A stretch of 64,000 bases of DNA. It comes from Lachnospiraceae bacterium. Its GTDB lineage: Bacteria; Bacillota; Clostridia; Lachnospirales; Lachnospiraceae. The DNA lies in NCBI GenBank assembly GCA_015056735.1, contig SVFT01000001.1, forward strand, positions 186,001-250,000, written 5' to 3'. The position numbers and the translations under genes were made by a program. Positions 1-8,337 of this stretch are shown here, piece after piece (within the stretch, counting starts at the first letter, position 1; every line of letters starts with the position of its first letter). The notes below the pieces were generated by a model. It saw nothing but the letters and a program-made list of their open reading frames with translations, was not told where the DNA came from and made no database searches.

Positions 1-29
1 TCTGCCGGATATTCTGGAGAGTGATATGA

Positions 30-1577
30 GTGGCTAATGAGAAAAACTTAAAACCATTCACGAAAGAGAACGCTGCTGAAATGGGACGCAGGGGCGGACC
101 GATTGCTGCAAAAGCCAAGCATCGAAACAAGAACCTGCGTGAGACAGCTGCTATGATTGCATCACTCCCGCTTAACAATGTGGGACAGCGGAAGATTAGC
201 AGGATGCTGTGTGATGTAGATCCGGATGATCGCGATATGATGACAGCGCTTGTGGCGGGTCAGTTCCAGGCGGCCATAAACGGAGACAGCAAAGCGGCGC
301 GTTTTGTTCAGGAACTTTGCGATGCCGCAGGAAAGTCTGACTCAAAGAAGTACGAGCTCCCGGCGCGAGTGATCGGCAAGGCGTTTGTCGATATCAACAG
401 ACATATCGAGCCGAACATCTCGTATGTCTTCGAGGGCGGTCGTGGTGGTCTGAAATCGTCATACATCGGTTTCAAGATCATCGAGCTATTAAAGAACCAT
501 CCGCTTATACATGCATGTGTCACAAGACAGGTTGCAGGCACGCTGAAGGATTCCGTATACGCACAGCTGAAGTGGTGTATCAACCAGCTGGGGCTCATGG
601 ATGAATTCGAATGCAAGGTATCACCGCTTGAGATTATCTACACGAAGACCAAGCAGACGATATACTTCCGCGGCCTTGACGATGAAACCAAGCTGAAGTC
701 CATCAAGCCTGAGTTTGGCTATATCGGGATCCTGTGGAAAGAAGAGAAGGACCAGATGAAAGGGGCGGCGCAGGAGCGTTCCGTCAATCAGTCGGTTCTT
801 CGTGGCGGTAATGAGGCGTATGACTTTAGCAGCTATAACCCGCCAAAGTCAAAATCGAACTGGGTAAACCGTGCGAAGCTTGAGCCGGATGATAAACGAG
901 TAATACATACGTCCTGCTATTTGGATGCACCGGCAGAATGGCTTGGGCAGAAGTTCATAAGTGATGCTGAACACTTGAAAGAGATCAATCCCGAAGCCTA
1001 TGAGCATGAGTATCTGGGCATACCGAATGGCGATGGCGGTAATGTTTTCGAATATGTGGAGGTACGTGAGATCCCTGATGATGAGCTCGCAACCTTCGAC
1101 CGGATCTACCAGGGCGTTGACTGGGGATGGTATCCGGACCCGTTTGCGTTTATTCGGAGTTATTACAACCACAACACTGAAACGATTTATCTGATCGATG
1201 AGTATGGCGCCAACAAAGAAAAGAACGCCCAGACAGGTCAGTGGATCCTGAATCGCGGATATGATGATTACAAGATTATCTGCGACAGTGCCGAGAAGAA
1301 ATCCGTCAATGACTACATCGATCTTGGTCTTCCGGCGCAGGGCGCGATCAAGGGTCCCGGCTCTGTAGAGTATGGTATGAAATGGTTGCAGGGCAAGCAT
1401 ATCGTGATCGATCCTGCCAGAACGCCGAAGGCGTACAAGGAGATCACGGAATACGAGTATGAACGCGACAAAGACGGCAATGTTATTTCCGGATATCCGG
1501 ATGAAAATAACCACTTTATTGACGCCCTGCGGTACAGCTATGAGCCGTTATGGAGCAGGAGAGGGAGCAGCGCATAA
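30..1577 (+). CDS. terL: Phage terminase large subunit with small-subunit-like N-terminus
   Basis: Packages phage DNA into proheads by ATP-driven translocation and cuts the concatemer. Residues 1-110 look like a KGG-type small terminase subunit (GRRGG near 19-23, then a basic helix and a helical stretch). Residues 111-515 match the length and layout of PBSX-family large subunits: Walker A-like GGRGGLKSS at 136-144, a Walker B/EE region near 231-241, and an RNase H-like nuclease with aspartates in GVDWGW (D364), CDSAEKK (D419) and HFIDALRY (D498). The GTG start at 30 follows GGAGAG. An upstream frame ends at 37 and overlaps the start, so an earlier phage gene probably lies off the window. The portal gene starts in this gene's stop codon. 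The TerS-TerL fusion is inferred from the sequence pattern. Confidence 0.9.
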   Translation: MANEKNLKPFTKENAAEMGRRGGPIAAKAKHRNKNLRETAAMIASLPLNNVGQRKISRMLCDVDPDDRDMMTALVAGQFQAAINGDSKAARFVQELCDAAGKSDSKKYELPARVIGKAFVDINRHIEPNISYVFEGGRGGLKSSYIGFKIIELLKNHPLIHACVTRQVAGTLKDSVYAQLKWCINQLGLMDEFECKVSPLEIIYTKTKQTIYFRGLDDETKLKSIKPEFGYIGILWKEEKDQMKGAAQERSVNQSVLRGGNEAYDFSSYNPPKSKSNWVNRAKLEPDDKRVIHTSCYLDAPAEWLGQKFISDAEHLKEINPEAYEHEYLGIPNGDGGNVFEYVEVREIPDDELATFDRIYQGVDWGWYPDPFAFIRSYYNHNTETIYLIDEYGANKEKNAQTGQWILNRGYDDYKIICDSAEKKSVNDYIDLGLPAQGAIKGPGSVEYGMKWLQGKHIVIDPARTPKAYKEITEYEYERDKDGNVISGYPDENNHFIDALRYSYEPLWSRRGSSA

Positions 1578-2971
1578 TGGGTATTGTTTCTTGGTTAAAA
1601 GGAGTGATAGGGAAAATGTTTGAGGGAGATGCTACGCGGGAATTTAATGCAACAGTGATCCATTCCGGGAAGATGGAAGCAGCGGTCAGAAGATGGGAAC
1701 AGATCTATGCAGGATCTCCCGACTGGCTTGACGAAGAAGATGGTGTGAAGACCATCAACTTCGCGAAGTCGATCACGGAAGAAACAGCCAGACTGACGAC
1801 GCTGGATATCGATGTGAACATCTCCGGATCTCCTCGTGCAGACTTCCTGCAGAAAGAACTTGACGCGCTGAAAGTGAAGTTCCGTGATTTTGTCGAACAG
1901 ATGACGATGGCCGGTACGATCGCGCTTAAACCGAATGGAATCGGTGTGGACTTTGTAACACCTGACAACTTTCTTATCACAGATATCGACGGCAATCGCA
2001 ACATAATCGGCGTGATCTTCTTTGACTACTATGACGCCGGAGATCGTCACTATACACGAATGGAGTGGCATCGCTTTGAAGGTGTTCAGTATCTGATCTC
2101 TAACAGGACGTATTGCAGTAAAACAGCTGGTGAGATTGGAAAGCCTGTTCCGATCGAGACAACACCGACTTGGTCCCAGCTTCTTCCCGAAGTGGCACTC
2201 ACCAAAGCAGATGGGACAAGACTTGATAAGCCGCTATTTGCAATTTGCAAGATGCCCGCGGCAAACAACATTGACAGATCCTCACCGCTTGGCATGTCGA
2301 TCTATGCGCAGGCGATTGAAGAGATGAAGGATCTCGATATCGCATACAGTCGAAACGCATATGAGCTTTTCAATTCGCAGGATATTGAGCTTCTGGATGA
2401 CAGACTACTCCGGGCACCCGGACAGAAGGTTGCCGGTCCGATGGATATCAAACTTCCGAAGCACGTGCTTAACGTAACAGGATCCAGCGACAAAGAATTC
2501 TATCAGGCGATCGACAGACCGCTTAAGACAGACATTCGGATCCAGGGCATCAATCATCTGCTTTCTATGATCGGCTACAAATGCGGATTTTCTGACGGGT
2601 ACTTTGTGCTTGATCAGAAGACCGGCATGGTAACTGCAACGCAGGTGGAAGCCGACGATCGCAGAACGATCCAGCTGATCAAGGATATCAGAGATCAGAT
2701 CAAAGCCGCGGTTGAACAGCTTGTGTATGCGTTGGATAAATACGCGGACCTGTATTCTGATGTACCCGCGGGAGAATATGAGCTTGATTTCTCCTTTGGG
2801 GACATCGTGTATAACTTCGAGGATGACAAAAACAGGCATTGGCAGTATGTCCAGTCAGGGAAGTTCCCGCTGTGGAGATACTTTGTGAAGTTTGAGGGGT
2901 ATTCGGAAGAAGAAGCGAAAGAGATTGCTGAAGAAGTAGCCGGAAGTACGCAGGAGGGGCTGTTTAAATGA
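1577..2971 (+). CDS. Phage portal protein (SPP1 gp6-like)
   Basis: Forms the dodecameric ring at the capsid vertex through which DNA enters and leaves. The 464-residue product has the acidic, mixed alpha/beta character of SPP1 gp6-type portals, with GTIALKPNGIGVDFVTPDNF-like central strands and a charged C-terminal part. I prefer the ATG at 1577, which overlaps the terminase TAA and has GGAGAG about 11 bases upstream, to the ORF-track start at 1550, which would overlap terL by 28 bases without a better ribosome site. Its position right after terL and before the minor head protein is the usual phage head-module order. Confidence 0.87.
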   Translation: MGIVSWLKGVIGKMFEGDATREFNATVIHSGKMEAAVRRWEQIYAGSPDWLDEEDGVKTINFAKSITEETARLTTLDIDVNISGSPRADFLQKELDALKVKFRDFVEQMTMAGTIALKPNGIGVDFVTPDNFLITDIDGNRNIIGVIFFDYYDAGDRHYTRMEWHRFEGVQYLISNRTYCSKTAGEIGKPVPIETTPTWSQLLPEVALTKADGTRLDKPLFAICKMPAANNIDRSSPLGMSIYAQAIEEMKDLDIAYSRNAYELFNSQDIELLDDRLLRAPGQKVAGPMDIKLPKHVLNVTGSSDKEFYQAIDRPLKTDIRIQGINHLLSMIGYKCGFSDGYFVLDQKTGMVTATQVEADDRRTIQLIKDIRDQIKAAVEQLVYALDKYADLYSDVPAGEYELDFSFGDIVYNFEDDKNRHWQYVQSGKFPLWRYFVKFEGYSEEEAKEIAEEVAGSTQEGLFK

Positions 2972-3585
2972 TCAGGATTGATTTGACCGGGAAGCGCTTT
3001 GGCAATCTGCATGTTCTTTCGCTCGGAGAAGATGTACCCAGCAAAAAGAAAAAATGGCTTTGCGAGTGCAAATGCGGAAACCGTGTGCTTGTTGCTGGCA
3101 GCAACCTTAGGAGTGGTCATTCAACAATGTGTAAGCAGTGTGCTGTTGATTCGATGCACGCCGCCCAAGTAACGCATGGTGAAAGCAGATCGAAACTCTA
3201 CGGTGTGTGGCGAGCAATGCTTAATCGTTGTGAAAATCCAAAGAATAAGTCGTACAAAGATTACGGTGCAAGGAGCATTTGCGTGTGTGCTGAATGGCAT
3301 GATGCATCTAGCTTCTTTGATTGGGCAAAGGCAAATGGGTACAAGGAAGGTCTGGAGATTGACAGAATAAATGTCTCAGGAAACTATGAACCATTAAATT
3401 GCAGATGGATATCGAGGCTCCAAAACGCAAACAATAAAACAAATAACGTCTATTATCACCACAAAGGAAAACAAATGACTCTGGCTGAAATAGCACGTTG
3501 TGAAGAGCTGAATTACAAAGCATTGCATAAACAGCTCAAGCAGGGTCTTACGCTTGAAGCGGCGATAAAGAAGCTCAAAGGATGA
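2968..3585 (+). CDS. Free-standing HNH-type phage endonuclease
   Basis: A 205-residue protein of the widespread phage family with an N-terminal 'LTGKRFGNLHVLS' strand, a zinc-binding CxC...CxxC knuckle (CECKCGN and CKQC, residues 28-55), a central THG...LYGVW...RC segment, and a 'YGARSICVCAEW...F..WA..NGY...IDRIN..GNYEP.NCRW' block near residues 95-150 that carries the DNA-cleavage residues in HNH relatives. The C-terminus looks like a small helix-turn-helix. Such genes are usually mobile homing-type endonucleases rather than virion parts. It overlaps the portal stop by four bases (ATGA) and separates portal from minor head gene. It is more AT-rich than its neighbours, which fits independent acquisition. 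Confidence 0.75.
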   Translation: MIRIDLTGKRFGNLHVLSLGEDVPSKKKKWLCECKCGNRVLVAGSNLRSGHSTMCKQCAVDSMHAAQVTHGESRSKLYGVWRAMLNRCENPKNKSYKDYGARSICVCAEWHDASSFFDWAKANGYKEGLEIDRINVSGNYEPLNCRWISRLQNANNKTNNVYYHHKGKQMTLAEIARCEELNYKALHKQLKQGLTLEAAIKKLKG

Positions 3586-3589
3586 TACT

Positions 3590-5302
3590 ATGCTCTCACC
3601 AGATTATCTCTACAATGTTTCCGACAGAGTCATAGAGCTCTACGAACAGCTGAATACATTCGTGATCAAAGACATCTGTAGACGTCTGGTGGGGGCTGAT
3701 TTTCAGCTTACCGGATCCGCAGACTGGCAGATTTATAAGCTCCAGCAATCCGGTATGCTGATGGATGATATCGTGACGCAGGTTGCGCAGCTGACAAAGA
3801 AGTCCCAGAACGAAGTCAAGGATATCTTCGAACAGGCGACCTACAAGAGCCAGGCATATGATAACTCCGTGTATAAAGCGGCAGGCCTTAAACCGATCGA
3901 TATCACGCAATCACCTGCGATGCTGCAGGTACTGCAGGCGATCTATAATCAGACAATGGGTAGCCTGTATAATTTTACCCAAACAATGGCAAACCAGACG
4001 CAGGCGGAATTCATCAGCACGATGGATGATATTTCGATGCGTGTCCTTTACGCCCAGCAATCATATACGTCTGCGATATCGCATGCGATCAGGGATTTGG
4101 CAAGCACCGGCATGAGGGTGTCATATCCGTCCGGCAGAACCTTGACTCTCGAGAACGCGGTCCGTACAGCTGTCATGACCGGAGTTGGACAGGCGACTGC
4201 GAAGCTTAGTATTGCAAACTGCGAGGAGCTGGATACCGATCTGGTAGTTGTTTCTTCTCATCCCGGTGCGCGGCCTTCGCATCAGGAGTGGCAGGGTAAG
4301 GTATATTCGATATCCGGAACGAATACGAAGTACCAGAAGCTTTCCGAAGCAACCGGCTACGGATCCGTGACAGGCTTATGTGGCGCAAACTGCCGTCACC
4401 ATTTCAGCCCGTTCATCGAAGGTGTCAGCACGAATCCTTACGAGGATTATAACGACGAAGAGAACAAAGAACGCTATGAGAACCAGCAAGAGCAGCGCCG
4501 GATGGAACGCGACATCCGGAACAATAAGCGCTATCTGGAAGCGCTTCAGGAATCGATTGTTACGACATCGGATGAAAAGCTGAAGTTTGCCCTCCAGCAA
4601 GACTATGATCGGGCATCAGCACAGCTGCAGGAACACCGTGCGGCTTATTTCGTGTACAGTGAAGAGCACGGCCTGCAATTACAGCAAGACCGTCTTCAGA
4701 CGGCAGGATGGGGCAGGAAAGAGGCTTCTCGGAGTACTGCCGCCGCGAAGAGATATTATGATTCTATCGGGGATGAATACTCGTATTTGGGCGCGGTTCC
4801 GTTAAAAGAAGACAATGAATTCTATGAATCGGTTTATCTGAAATCGTCTCCGAAAGTTCGGGATGTTATTGACAAATGCTATATCCAATTCGACGCCGAG
4901 CATAGTAGCCATCGGCAGGGGATAATCAGACTTCGAAAAGGCTTTTCGGTCGCTGAGGCACACCACGAAGTTGGTCATGCCATTGCAGAGCTGTTTGACC
5001 TAGACAAAATAGAAGAACTGAAGCGTAAATATGTCAAAGGTAAATCCATAGAGGACATCTATGAAAAGCGTGGCAAGCATGGTACAATTTATCTCGTAAG
5101 AAACGATAGTTTTATCAGGGATTACCAGGGACGAATTTATGCAAAGTCGAAACAGGATTGTCTTTTGCCGGATGGAAGCATAGATACATCAAAAATGCGT
5201 GAGTTTGTTTCTGTTCCTTACGAGGTCTTTATGACTAACCCAGAACAGTTGAAATTAAACCATTTTGATTTTTACGAGTTGATCCGGAAAGGAGTTGAGT
5301 AG
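3590..5302 (+). CDS. Minor head protein fused to HExxH putative metallopeptidase domain
   Basis: Residues 1 to about 380 resemble phage minor capsid protein 2 (Phage_min_cap2), which sits next to the portal; the block SSHPGARPSHQEWQGK at 222-237 and GLCGANCRHHF at 262-272 are typical. The remaining 190 residues are an extra domain with the zinc-protease signature HEVGH at 459-463, inside AEAHHEVGHAIAEL. Phage minor head proteins often carry variable C-terminal enzyme or toxin domains; a zincin-like domain is the best reading here, but its substrate is unknown and no third ligand was assigned. Starts at ATG 3590, five bases after the endonuclease stop, with AAAGGA upstream. Confidence 0.82.
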   Translation: MLSPDYLYNVSDRVIELYEQLNTFVIKDICRRLVGADFQLTGSADWQIYKLQQSGMLMDDIVTQVAQLTKKSQNEVKDIFEQATYKSQAYDNSVYKAAGLKPIDITQSPAMLQVLQAIYNQTMGSLYNFTQTMANQTQAEFISTMDDISMRVLYAQQSYTSAISHAIRDLASTGMRVSYPSGRTLTLENAVRTAVMTGVGQATAKLSIANCEELDTDLVVVSSHPGARPSHQEWQGKVYSISGTNTKYQKLSEATGYGSVTGLCGANCRHHFSPFIEGVSTNPYEDYNDEENKERYENQQEQRRMERDIRNNKRYLEALQESIVTTSDEKLKFALQQDYDRASAQLQEHRAAYFVYSEEHGLQLQQDRLQTAGWGRKEASRSTAAAKRYYDSIGDEYSYLGAVPLKEDNEFYESVYLKSSPKVRDVIDKCYIQFDAEHSSHRQGIIRLRKGFSVAEAHHEVGHAIAELFDLDKIEELKRKYVKGKSIEDIYEKRGKHGTIYLVRNDSFIRDYQGRIYAKSKQDCLLPDGSIDTSKMREFVSVPYEVFMTNPEQLKLNHFDFYELIRKGVE

Positions 5303-5305
5303 AGT

Positions 5306-5461
5306 ATGATACCGAACGGGGCTGTTTTTGATGATGTGGTTGTAGATGATGACAATCGAGACTTATTTGTTAACAGCTGGGAGAAGAAAAAGAAGCCTGA
5401 AGGATCAAATTCAAAGGAGAGTAGTTCGCCTGAAGACAAAATTGCCGCCAAAGAGTCGTGA
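5306..5461 (+). CDS. Small acidic phage protein, unknown
   Basis: A 51-residue ORF missed by the ORF track. It has a well-placed ribosome site (AAAGGAG about 11 bases before ATG 5306), starts four bases after the minor head gene and ends in a stop that overlaps the next frame. The product is hydrophilic: an acidic N-terminal half (FDDVVVDDDN) followed by a lysine cluster (WEKKKK) and a Ser/Glu-rich tail. No family is recognised. Position suggests a head-module accessory protein. Confidence 0.55.
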   Translation: MIPNGAVFDDVVVDDDNRDLFVNSWEKKKKPEGSNSKESSSPEDKIAAKES

Positions 5462-5487
5462 TTGATAGAGGCGAAAAGAGGTGTGGT

Positions 5488-5799
5488 ATGAATAATTTCA
5501 AAGCTGTTCATATTATTCTGTCAGCACTTGAAAAGGCAATGGACTGCCCGATCCTTGATACTGACGCGATTAGTGCAAAAGCCCTAGGTGTATCGGAGGA
5601 GCGCTGGGCGCGGTACATCGAGATGATGATTGATGCCGGATATGTTAAAGGCGCAAGCGTGCACACCGACATCACAGGCCGTACCGTGGTCGAGATCGAT
5701 GACATGCGGATCACTCTGAAGGGGCTGGAATACCTACAGGAGAACAGCCTGATGCGTAAGGCGTATAACGTCGCAAAAGGGATCCGAGAACTGGCCTGA
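5488..5799 (+). CDS. YjcQ-like winged-helix phage protein
   Basis: A 103-residue protein resembling the YjcQ family of small winged-helix proteins seen in Firmicutes phages. Helices around residues 1-50 (ILSALEKAMD...ISAKALGVSEERWARYIEMMIDAGYVKG) are followed by a beta wing (VEIDDMRITLKGLEYL) and a C-terminal helix. The role is unknown; similarity to winged-helix folds suggests nucleic-acid or protein binding. I chose ATG 5488, which follows AGAGGTG, over the GTG at 5458 used by the ORF track. Confidence 0.7.
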   Translation: MNNFKAVHIILSALEKAMDCPILDTDAISAKALGVSEERWARYIEMMIDAGYVKGASVHTDITGRTVVEIDDMRITLKGLEYLQENSLMRKAYNVAKGIRELA

Positions 5800-5808
5800 T
5801 TCATAGTG

Positions 5809-5838
5809 TTGACATAAGCCATAACGTAGGGTTATACT
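5809..5838 (+). promoter_or_regulatory. Sigma-A type promoter for the Cys-rich gene
   Basis: TTGACA at 5809-5814 and TATACT at 5833-5838 are separated by 18 bases. This is one of the best vegetative promoters in the window. It lies inside the late phage operon and would give the 72-residue Cys-rich gene its own transcript with a leader of roughly a dozen bases, so that gene can be expressed in the lysogen. Confidence 0.75.
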
Positions 5839-5856
5839 AGATGTGGGGTGATCCCT

Positions 5857-6075
5857 ATGGAAAATTGGCACGAGTGCCCAATATGTGGCAACCCGCATCT
5901 TCTGAAGTATCGTGAAGACACGGTACTCATCAACTTCCCAGCTTACTGTAAGCTATGTAAGCACGAAGTGATCATTACAATAGAGCCTAAGAGCCGAATA
6001 GAAAGTACTTCAAAAAATTCGAAGTTATTTTCTAACGGCTTTTTTTATTTTCCGGAAGAACAAAAGTCCATTTGA
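5857..6075 (+). CDS. Cys-rich KTR-type small protein (probable moron)
   Basis: A 72-residue protein whose first 50 residues match the cysteine-rich KTR family: W..CPICGN, a KYREDTVLINFP core, then CKLCKHE, i.e. two CxxC knuckles likely binding zinc. The function of the family is unknown; members are common in mobile elements of Firmicutes. Start ATG 5857 follows GGGGTG. It has its own promoter just upstream and an intrinsic terminator inside its 3' end. The last ~20 residues (SKLFSNGFFYF...) run through that terminator and look non-native, as if the original stop had been lost. Confidence 0.7.
   Translation: MENWHECPICGNPHLLKYREDTVLINFPAYCKLCKHEVIITIEPKSRIESTSKNSKLFSNGFFYFPEEQKSI
5992..6047 (+). 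terminator. Intrinsic terminator overlapping the Cys-rich gene 3' end
   Basis: A long imperfect hairpin pairs AGCCG with CGGCT, TAGAAA with TTTCTA and ACTTC with GAAGT, followed by seven T residues at 6041-6047. It closes the short transcript begun at the promoter at 5809. Confidence 0.6.
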
Positions 6076-6221
6076 TGCCTCATTTACAGCCAACGTCCGG
6101 CGGCCGGACGGGTTCGAGCCCCGTCCCGTTGGATCCAGTCATGCGGACCTAAAACGCAAAAGCGCATCGGACATCGATGGCATGTCCTAAAACACATCTA
6201 AAAGCGAGAGGAGCGACGAAT
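6076..6221 (+). other. Structured intergenic leader with T-arm-like minihelix
   Basis: This gap before the scaffold gene contains a tRNA-like half: a CCAACG/CGTTGG stem enclosing a small TCCGG/CCGGA hairpin and an ideal T-arm, ACGGG-TTCGAGC-CCCGT (about 6090-6133). No D-arm or anticodon arm is present, so it is not a tRNA gene. Further on, GGACAT/ATGTCC forms a second hairpin (about 6170-6188). It may be a processing or translational element, or a remnant of tRNA sequence. Confidence 0.45.
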
Positions 6222-6821
6222 ATGAAGACAGAAGATTTACAGGCACAGGGTCTTACCGAGGAGCAGATCAAGTTTGTATTTGCGGAAAACGGGAAAGACA
6301 TCAAGGACATGAAGGATCTGCAGAAAAAAGCAGACACACTTTCAGCTGATCTTGAGAACTGGAAGAAGCGTGCGGAAGATGCCGAGAATACCCTGAAGGG
6401 ATTCGACGGAAAAGATTTCGATGCGATCCAGAAGGAAAGAGATGAATGGAAGGCGAAGGCGGAAGCAGCTGAAAAGGAATACAAGCAGAAGATCTATGAC
6501 AGAGATTTTGCTGATGCTTTAAGCGGCGAAATGGAGAAGATCAAGTTCTCATCCGACTATGCGAAGCAGGCCGTCATGAATGAGATCAAGGGTGCCGGGC
6601 TGAAACTGATCGACGGCAAGATCATCGGACTCGGTGACATGCTGGAGACGATCAAAGCCAAGGACGCATCTGCCTTTGTTGACGAAGCTCAACAGCAACG
6701 TGATAAAAACAAAGCCACTTTTACCCAGCCGATGGGCGGCGGAACACAGGAAGTGATCACCGGCGATCCGGCTAAGATGGATACGGAAACGTACCTGAAG
6801 TGGCGTAAGCAGAACATGTAA
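6222..6821 (+). CDS. Phage scaffold protein (GP20-like)
   Basis: Directs assembly of the coat protein shell and is then lost or cleaved. The 199-residue product is typical of GP20-type scaffolds: a long charged coiled-coil region (about residues 25-110, rich in Lys/Glu/Ala) and a conserved C-terminus with TQPMGGG and a final YLKWRKQNM. ATG 6222 follows GAGAGGAG; the upstream extension in the ORF track has no ribosome site. It sits directly before the major coat gene, as expected. Confidence 0.88.
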   Translation: MKTEDLQAQGLTEEQIKFVFAENGKDIKDMKDLQKKADTLSADLENWKKRAEDAENTLKGFDGKDFDAIQKERDEWKAKAEAAEKEYKQKIYDRDFADALSGEMEKIKFSSDYAKQAVMNEIKGAGLKLIDGKIIGLGDMLETIKAKDASAFVDEAQQQRDKNKATFTQPMGGGTQEVITGDPAKMDTETYLKWRKQNM

Positions 6822-6832
6822 GGAGAGAAGAC

Positions 6833-7924
6833 ATGGGAAACACATTACTTACACCCAGCATTATCGCAAATGAAGCGCTGGCACAGTTACAGGCCAACCT
6901 TGTTATGGCTAATCTCGTACACCGCGACTACTCTAACGAGTTCGTCAAAGTAGGTGATACGGTCACAGTCAGAAAGCCCGCGAAATTCACGGCAAAGAAC
7001 TTTACCGGACAGGTATCCGCGCAGGATATCACAGAAGGCAGCGTAGCGGTTAAGATGGATCGTTTCCGCGACATCACCGTTAACGTAAGCTCCAAAGAGA
7101 TGACACTCGATATCAAAGACTTCAGTAAGCAGGTTATCGAGCCCTCCATGAAAGCGATCGCTTCTCAGGTGGATGAAGATCTGCTCGCAGTCGGTGTTGA
7201 GAAGGCAGCTAACACTGTAGCAATTTCCGGCACACCCGTGATCACAGATATCGCAGGTGTTGGCAAGGTACTCGACCAGAAGAAGGCTCCGAGATCCGAC
7301 AGACGTCTCGTAATGCCGCCTACGATTCTGTACAAGTACAACACACTCGACAACTTCGCAAAGCAGTGTTATGCCGGCGATTCCAAGGCTCTCCGGGAGG
7401 CTGAGATCGGTAAGGTCTACAGCTGCGAGTCCTTCATGGATCAGAACTGCCCTGAGAACGTGAGTGCGACACCGGGTACAGCTACGGCTTACAAGGTAGC
7501 AGGTACAAAAGGCGCTACGCAGATGACTGTATCTGCTGGTACGGCTCAGACAGGTACGATCAAAGAGGGCGACAAGCTCATCGTAAACGGTTATCTGTAC
7601 ACTGTTACAGAAGATCTCACACTTTCTTCCGGTGCAGGTACTCTGAAGGTTGACCAGGATATCCCGGCAACATTCACAGCTACAGATGCGTTCCTGATCA
7701 AGAAAGCGCATGCGCTTGGCTTCCACAGAAACGGTCTTGCACTTGTTACAAGAGCTCTGGAGCTTCCGTTGGGCAACTCCAACAGCTATGTAGCATCCGC
7801 AGACGGTCTCGCAGTTCGTGTTGTTTTCAGCTACGATCCGGATACAAAGAAGGATAAGATTTCCTTCGATGTCCTCTACGGTATCCAGGCGCTTGATGAA
7901 GATCTGCTTGTAGACTTCGCATAA
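6833..7924 (+). CDS. Major capsid protein (P22 coat family)
   Basis: Main shell protein of the head, HK97 fold. The 363-residue product begins with the N-terminal arm usual in P22-type coats of Firmicutes phages (LTPSIIANEALAQLQANL, then VGDTVTVRKP). A Gly/Thr/Ala-rich stretch at about 215-285 (VNGYLYTVTEDL) looks like an inserted beta domain, before a conserved C-terminal part. It follows the scaffold gene by 11 bases with GGAGAG upstream. Codon use is strongly biased, in keeping with high expression. Confidence 0.9.
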   Translation: MGNTLLTPSIIANEALAQLQANLVMANLVHRDYSNEFVKVGDTVTVRKPAKFTAKNFTGQVSAQDITEGSVAVKMDRFRDITVNVSSKEMTLDIKDFSKQVIEPSMKAIASQVDEDLLAVGVEKAANTVAISGTPVITDIAGVGKVLDQKKAPRSDRRLVMPPTILYKYNTLDNFAKQCYAGDSKALREAEIGKVYSCESFMDQNCPENVSATPGTATAYKVAGTKGATQMTVSAGTAQTGTIKEGDKLIVNGYLYTVTEDLTLSSGAGTLKVDQDIPATFTATDAFLIKKAHALGFHRNGLALVTRALELPLGNSNSYVASADGLAVRVVFSYDPDTKKDKISFDVLYGIQALDEDLLVDFA

Positions 7925-7938
7925 GGAGGAGATTTGGG

Positions 7939-8337
7939 ATGAGTGCGATTGTTGATTACGCTTATTACAGCGGGACATATCTCGGCAACATCATCCCGGA
8001 GGAATCCTTTCCGCGATCAGAAGCGAGAGCCGAGGAAGATCTCGACAGGCTGACTCTTGGACGGCTTGCCGAGATCGAAGGCTCTGTTGATTATACGACG
8101 GCGATCAAAAAAGCGATCTGTGCTATTGCTGAGATCAACTACCAGATCGACGCATATGCATCCGGAGATAAGAAGGCAGTCAAGACGGAGTCCGCAGGTG
8201 GTGAAAGTATCACTTACTTTGAAGCATCCGGCACAGTGGCTGCAGCTCTCGGAAGCGTAAAGGCACAGGATGAGCTGAAGTTTGAAGCCGCGCGGAAGTA
8301 CCTCTACAATACAGGTCTTCTGTATTGGGGGTTATGA
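7939..8337 (+). CDS. Head-tail connector / DNA-packaging adaptor
   Basis: A 132-residue, mostly helical protein of the adaptor type placed right after coat proteins in siphophages (gp6/gp15-like). The YYSGTYLGNIIPEESFPR opening and the 'LDRLTLGRL' helix recur in clostridial head-tail connectors. It would bind under the portal ring. Ribosome site AAGGAGG lies directly upstream of ATG 7939. The assignment rests on position and sequence pattern. Confidence 0.7.
   Translation: MSAIVDYAYYSGTYLGNIIPEESFPRSEARAEEDLDRLTLGRLAEIEGSVDYTTAIKKAICAIAEINYQIDAYASGDKKAVKTESAGGESITYFEASGTVAAALGSVKAQDELKFEAARKYLYNTGLLYWGL

Noticed and set aside
6060-6136. Possible full tRNA before the scaffold gene
   Set aside because: T-arm is perfect but no D-arm, anticodon arm or matching 5' acceptor strand lies at the right distance.
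6887-7978. 363-codon open frame on the minus strand opposite the major capsid gene
   Set aside because: It mirrors the coat gene, has no ribosome site and a Cys/Arg-rich product typical of antisense shadows of biased genes.
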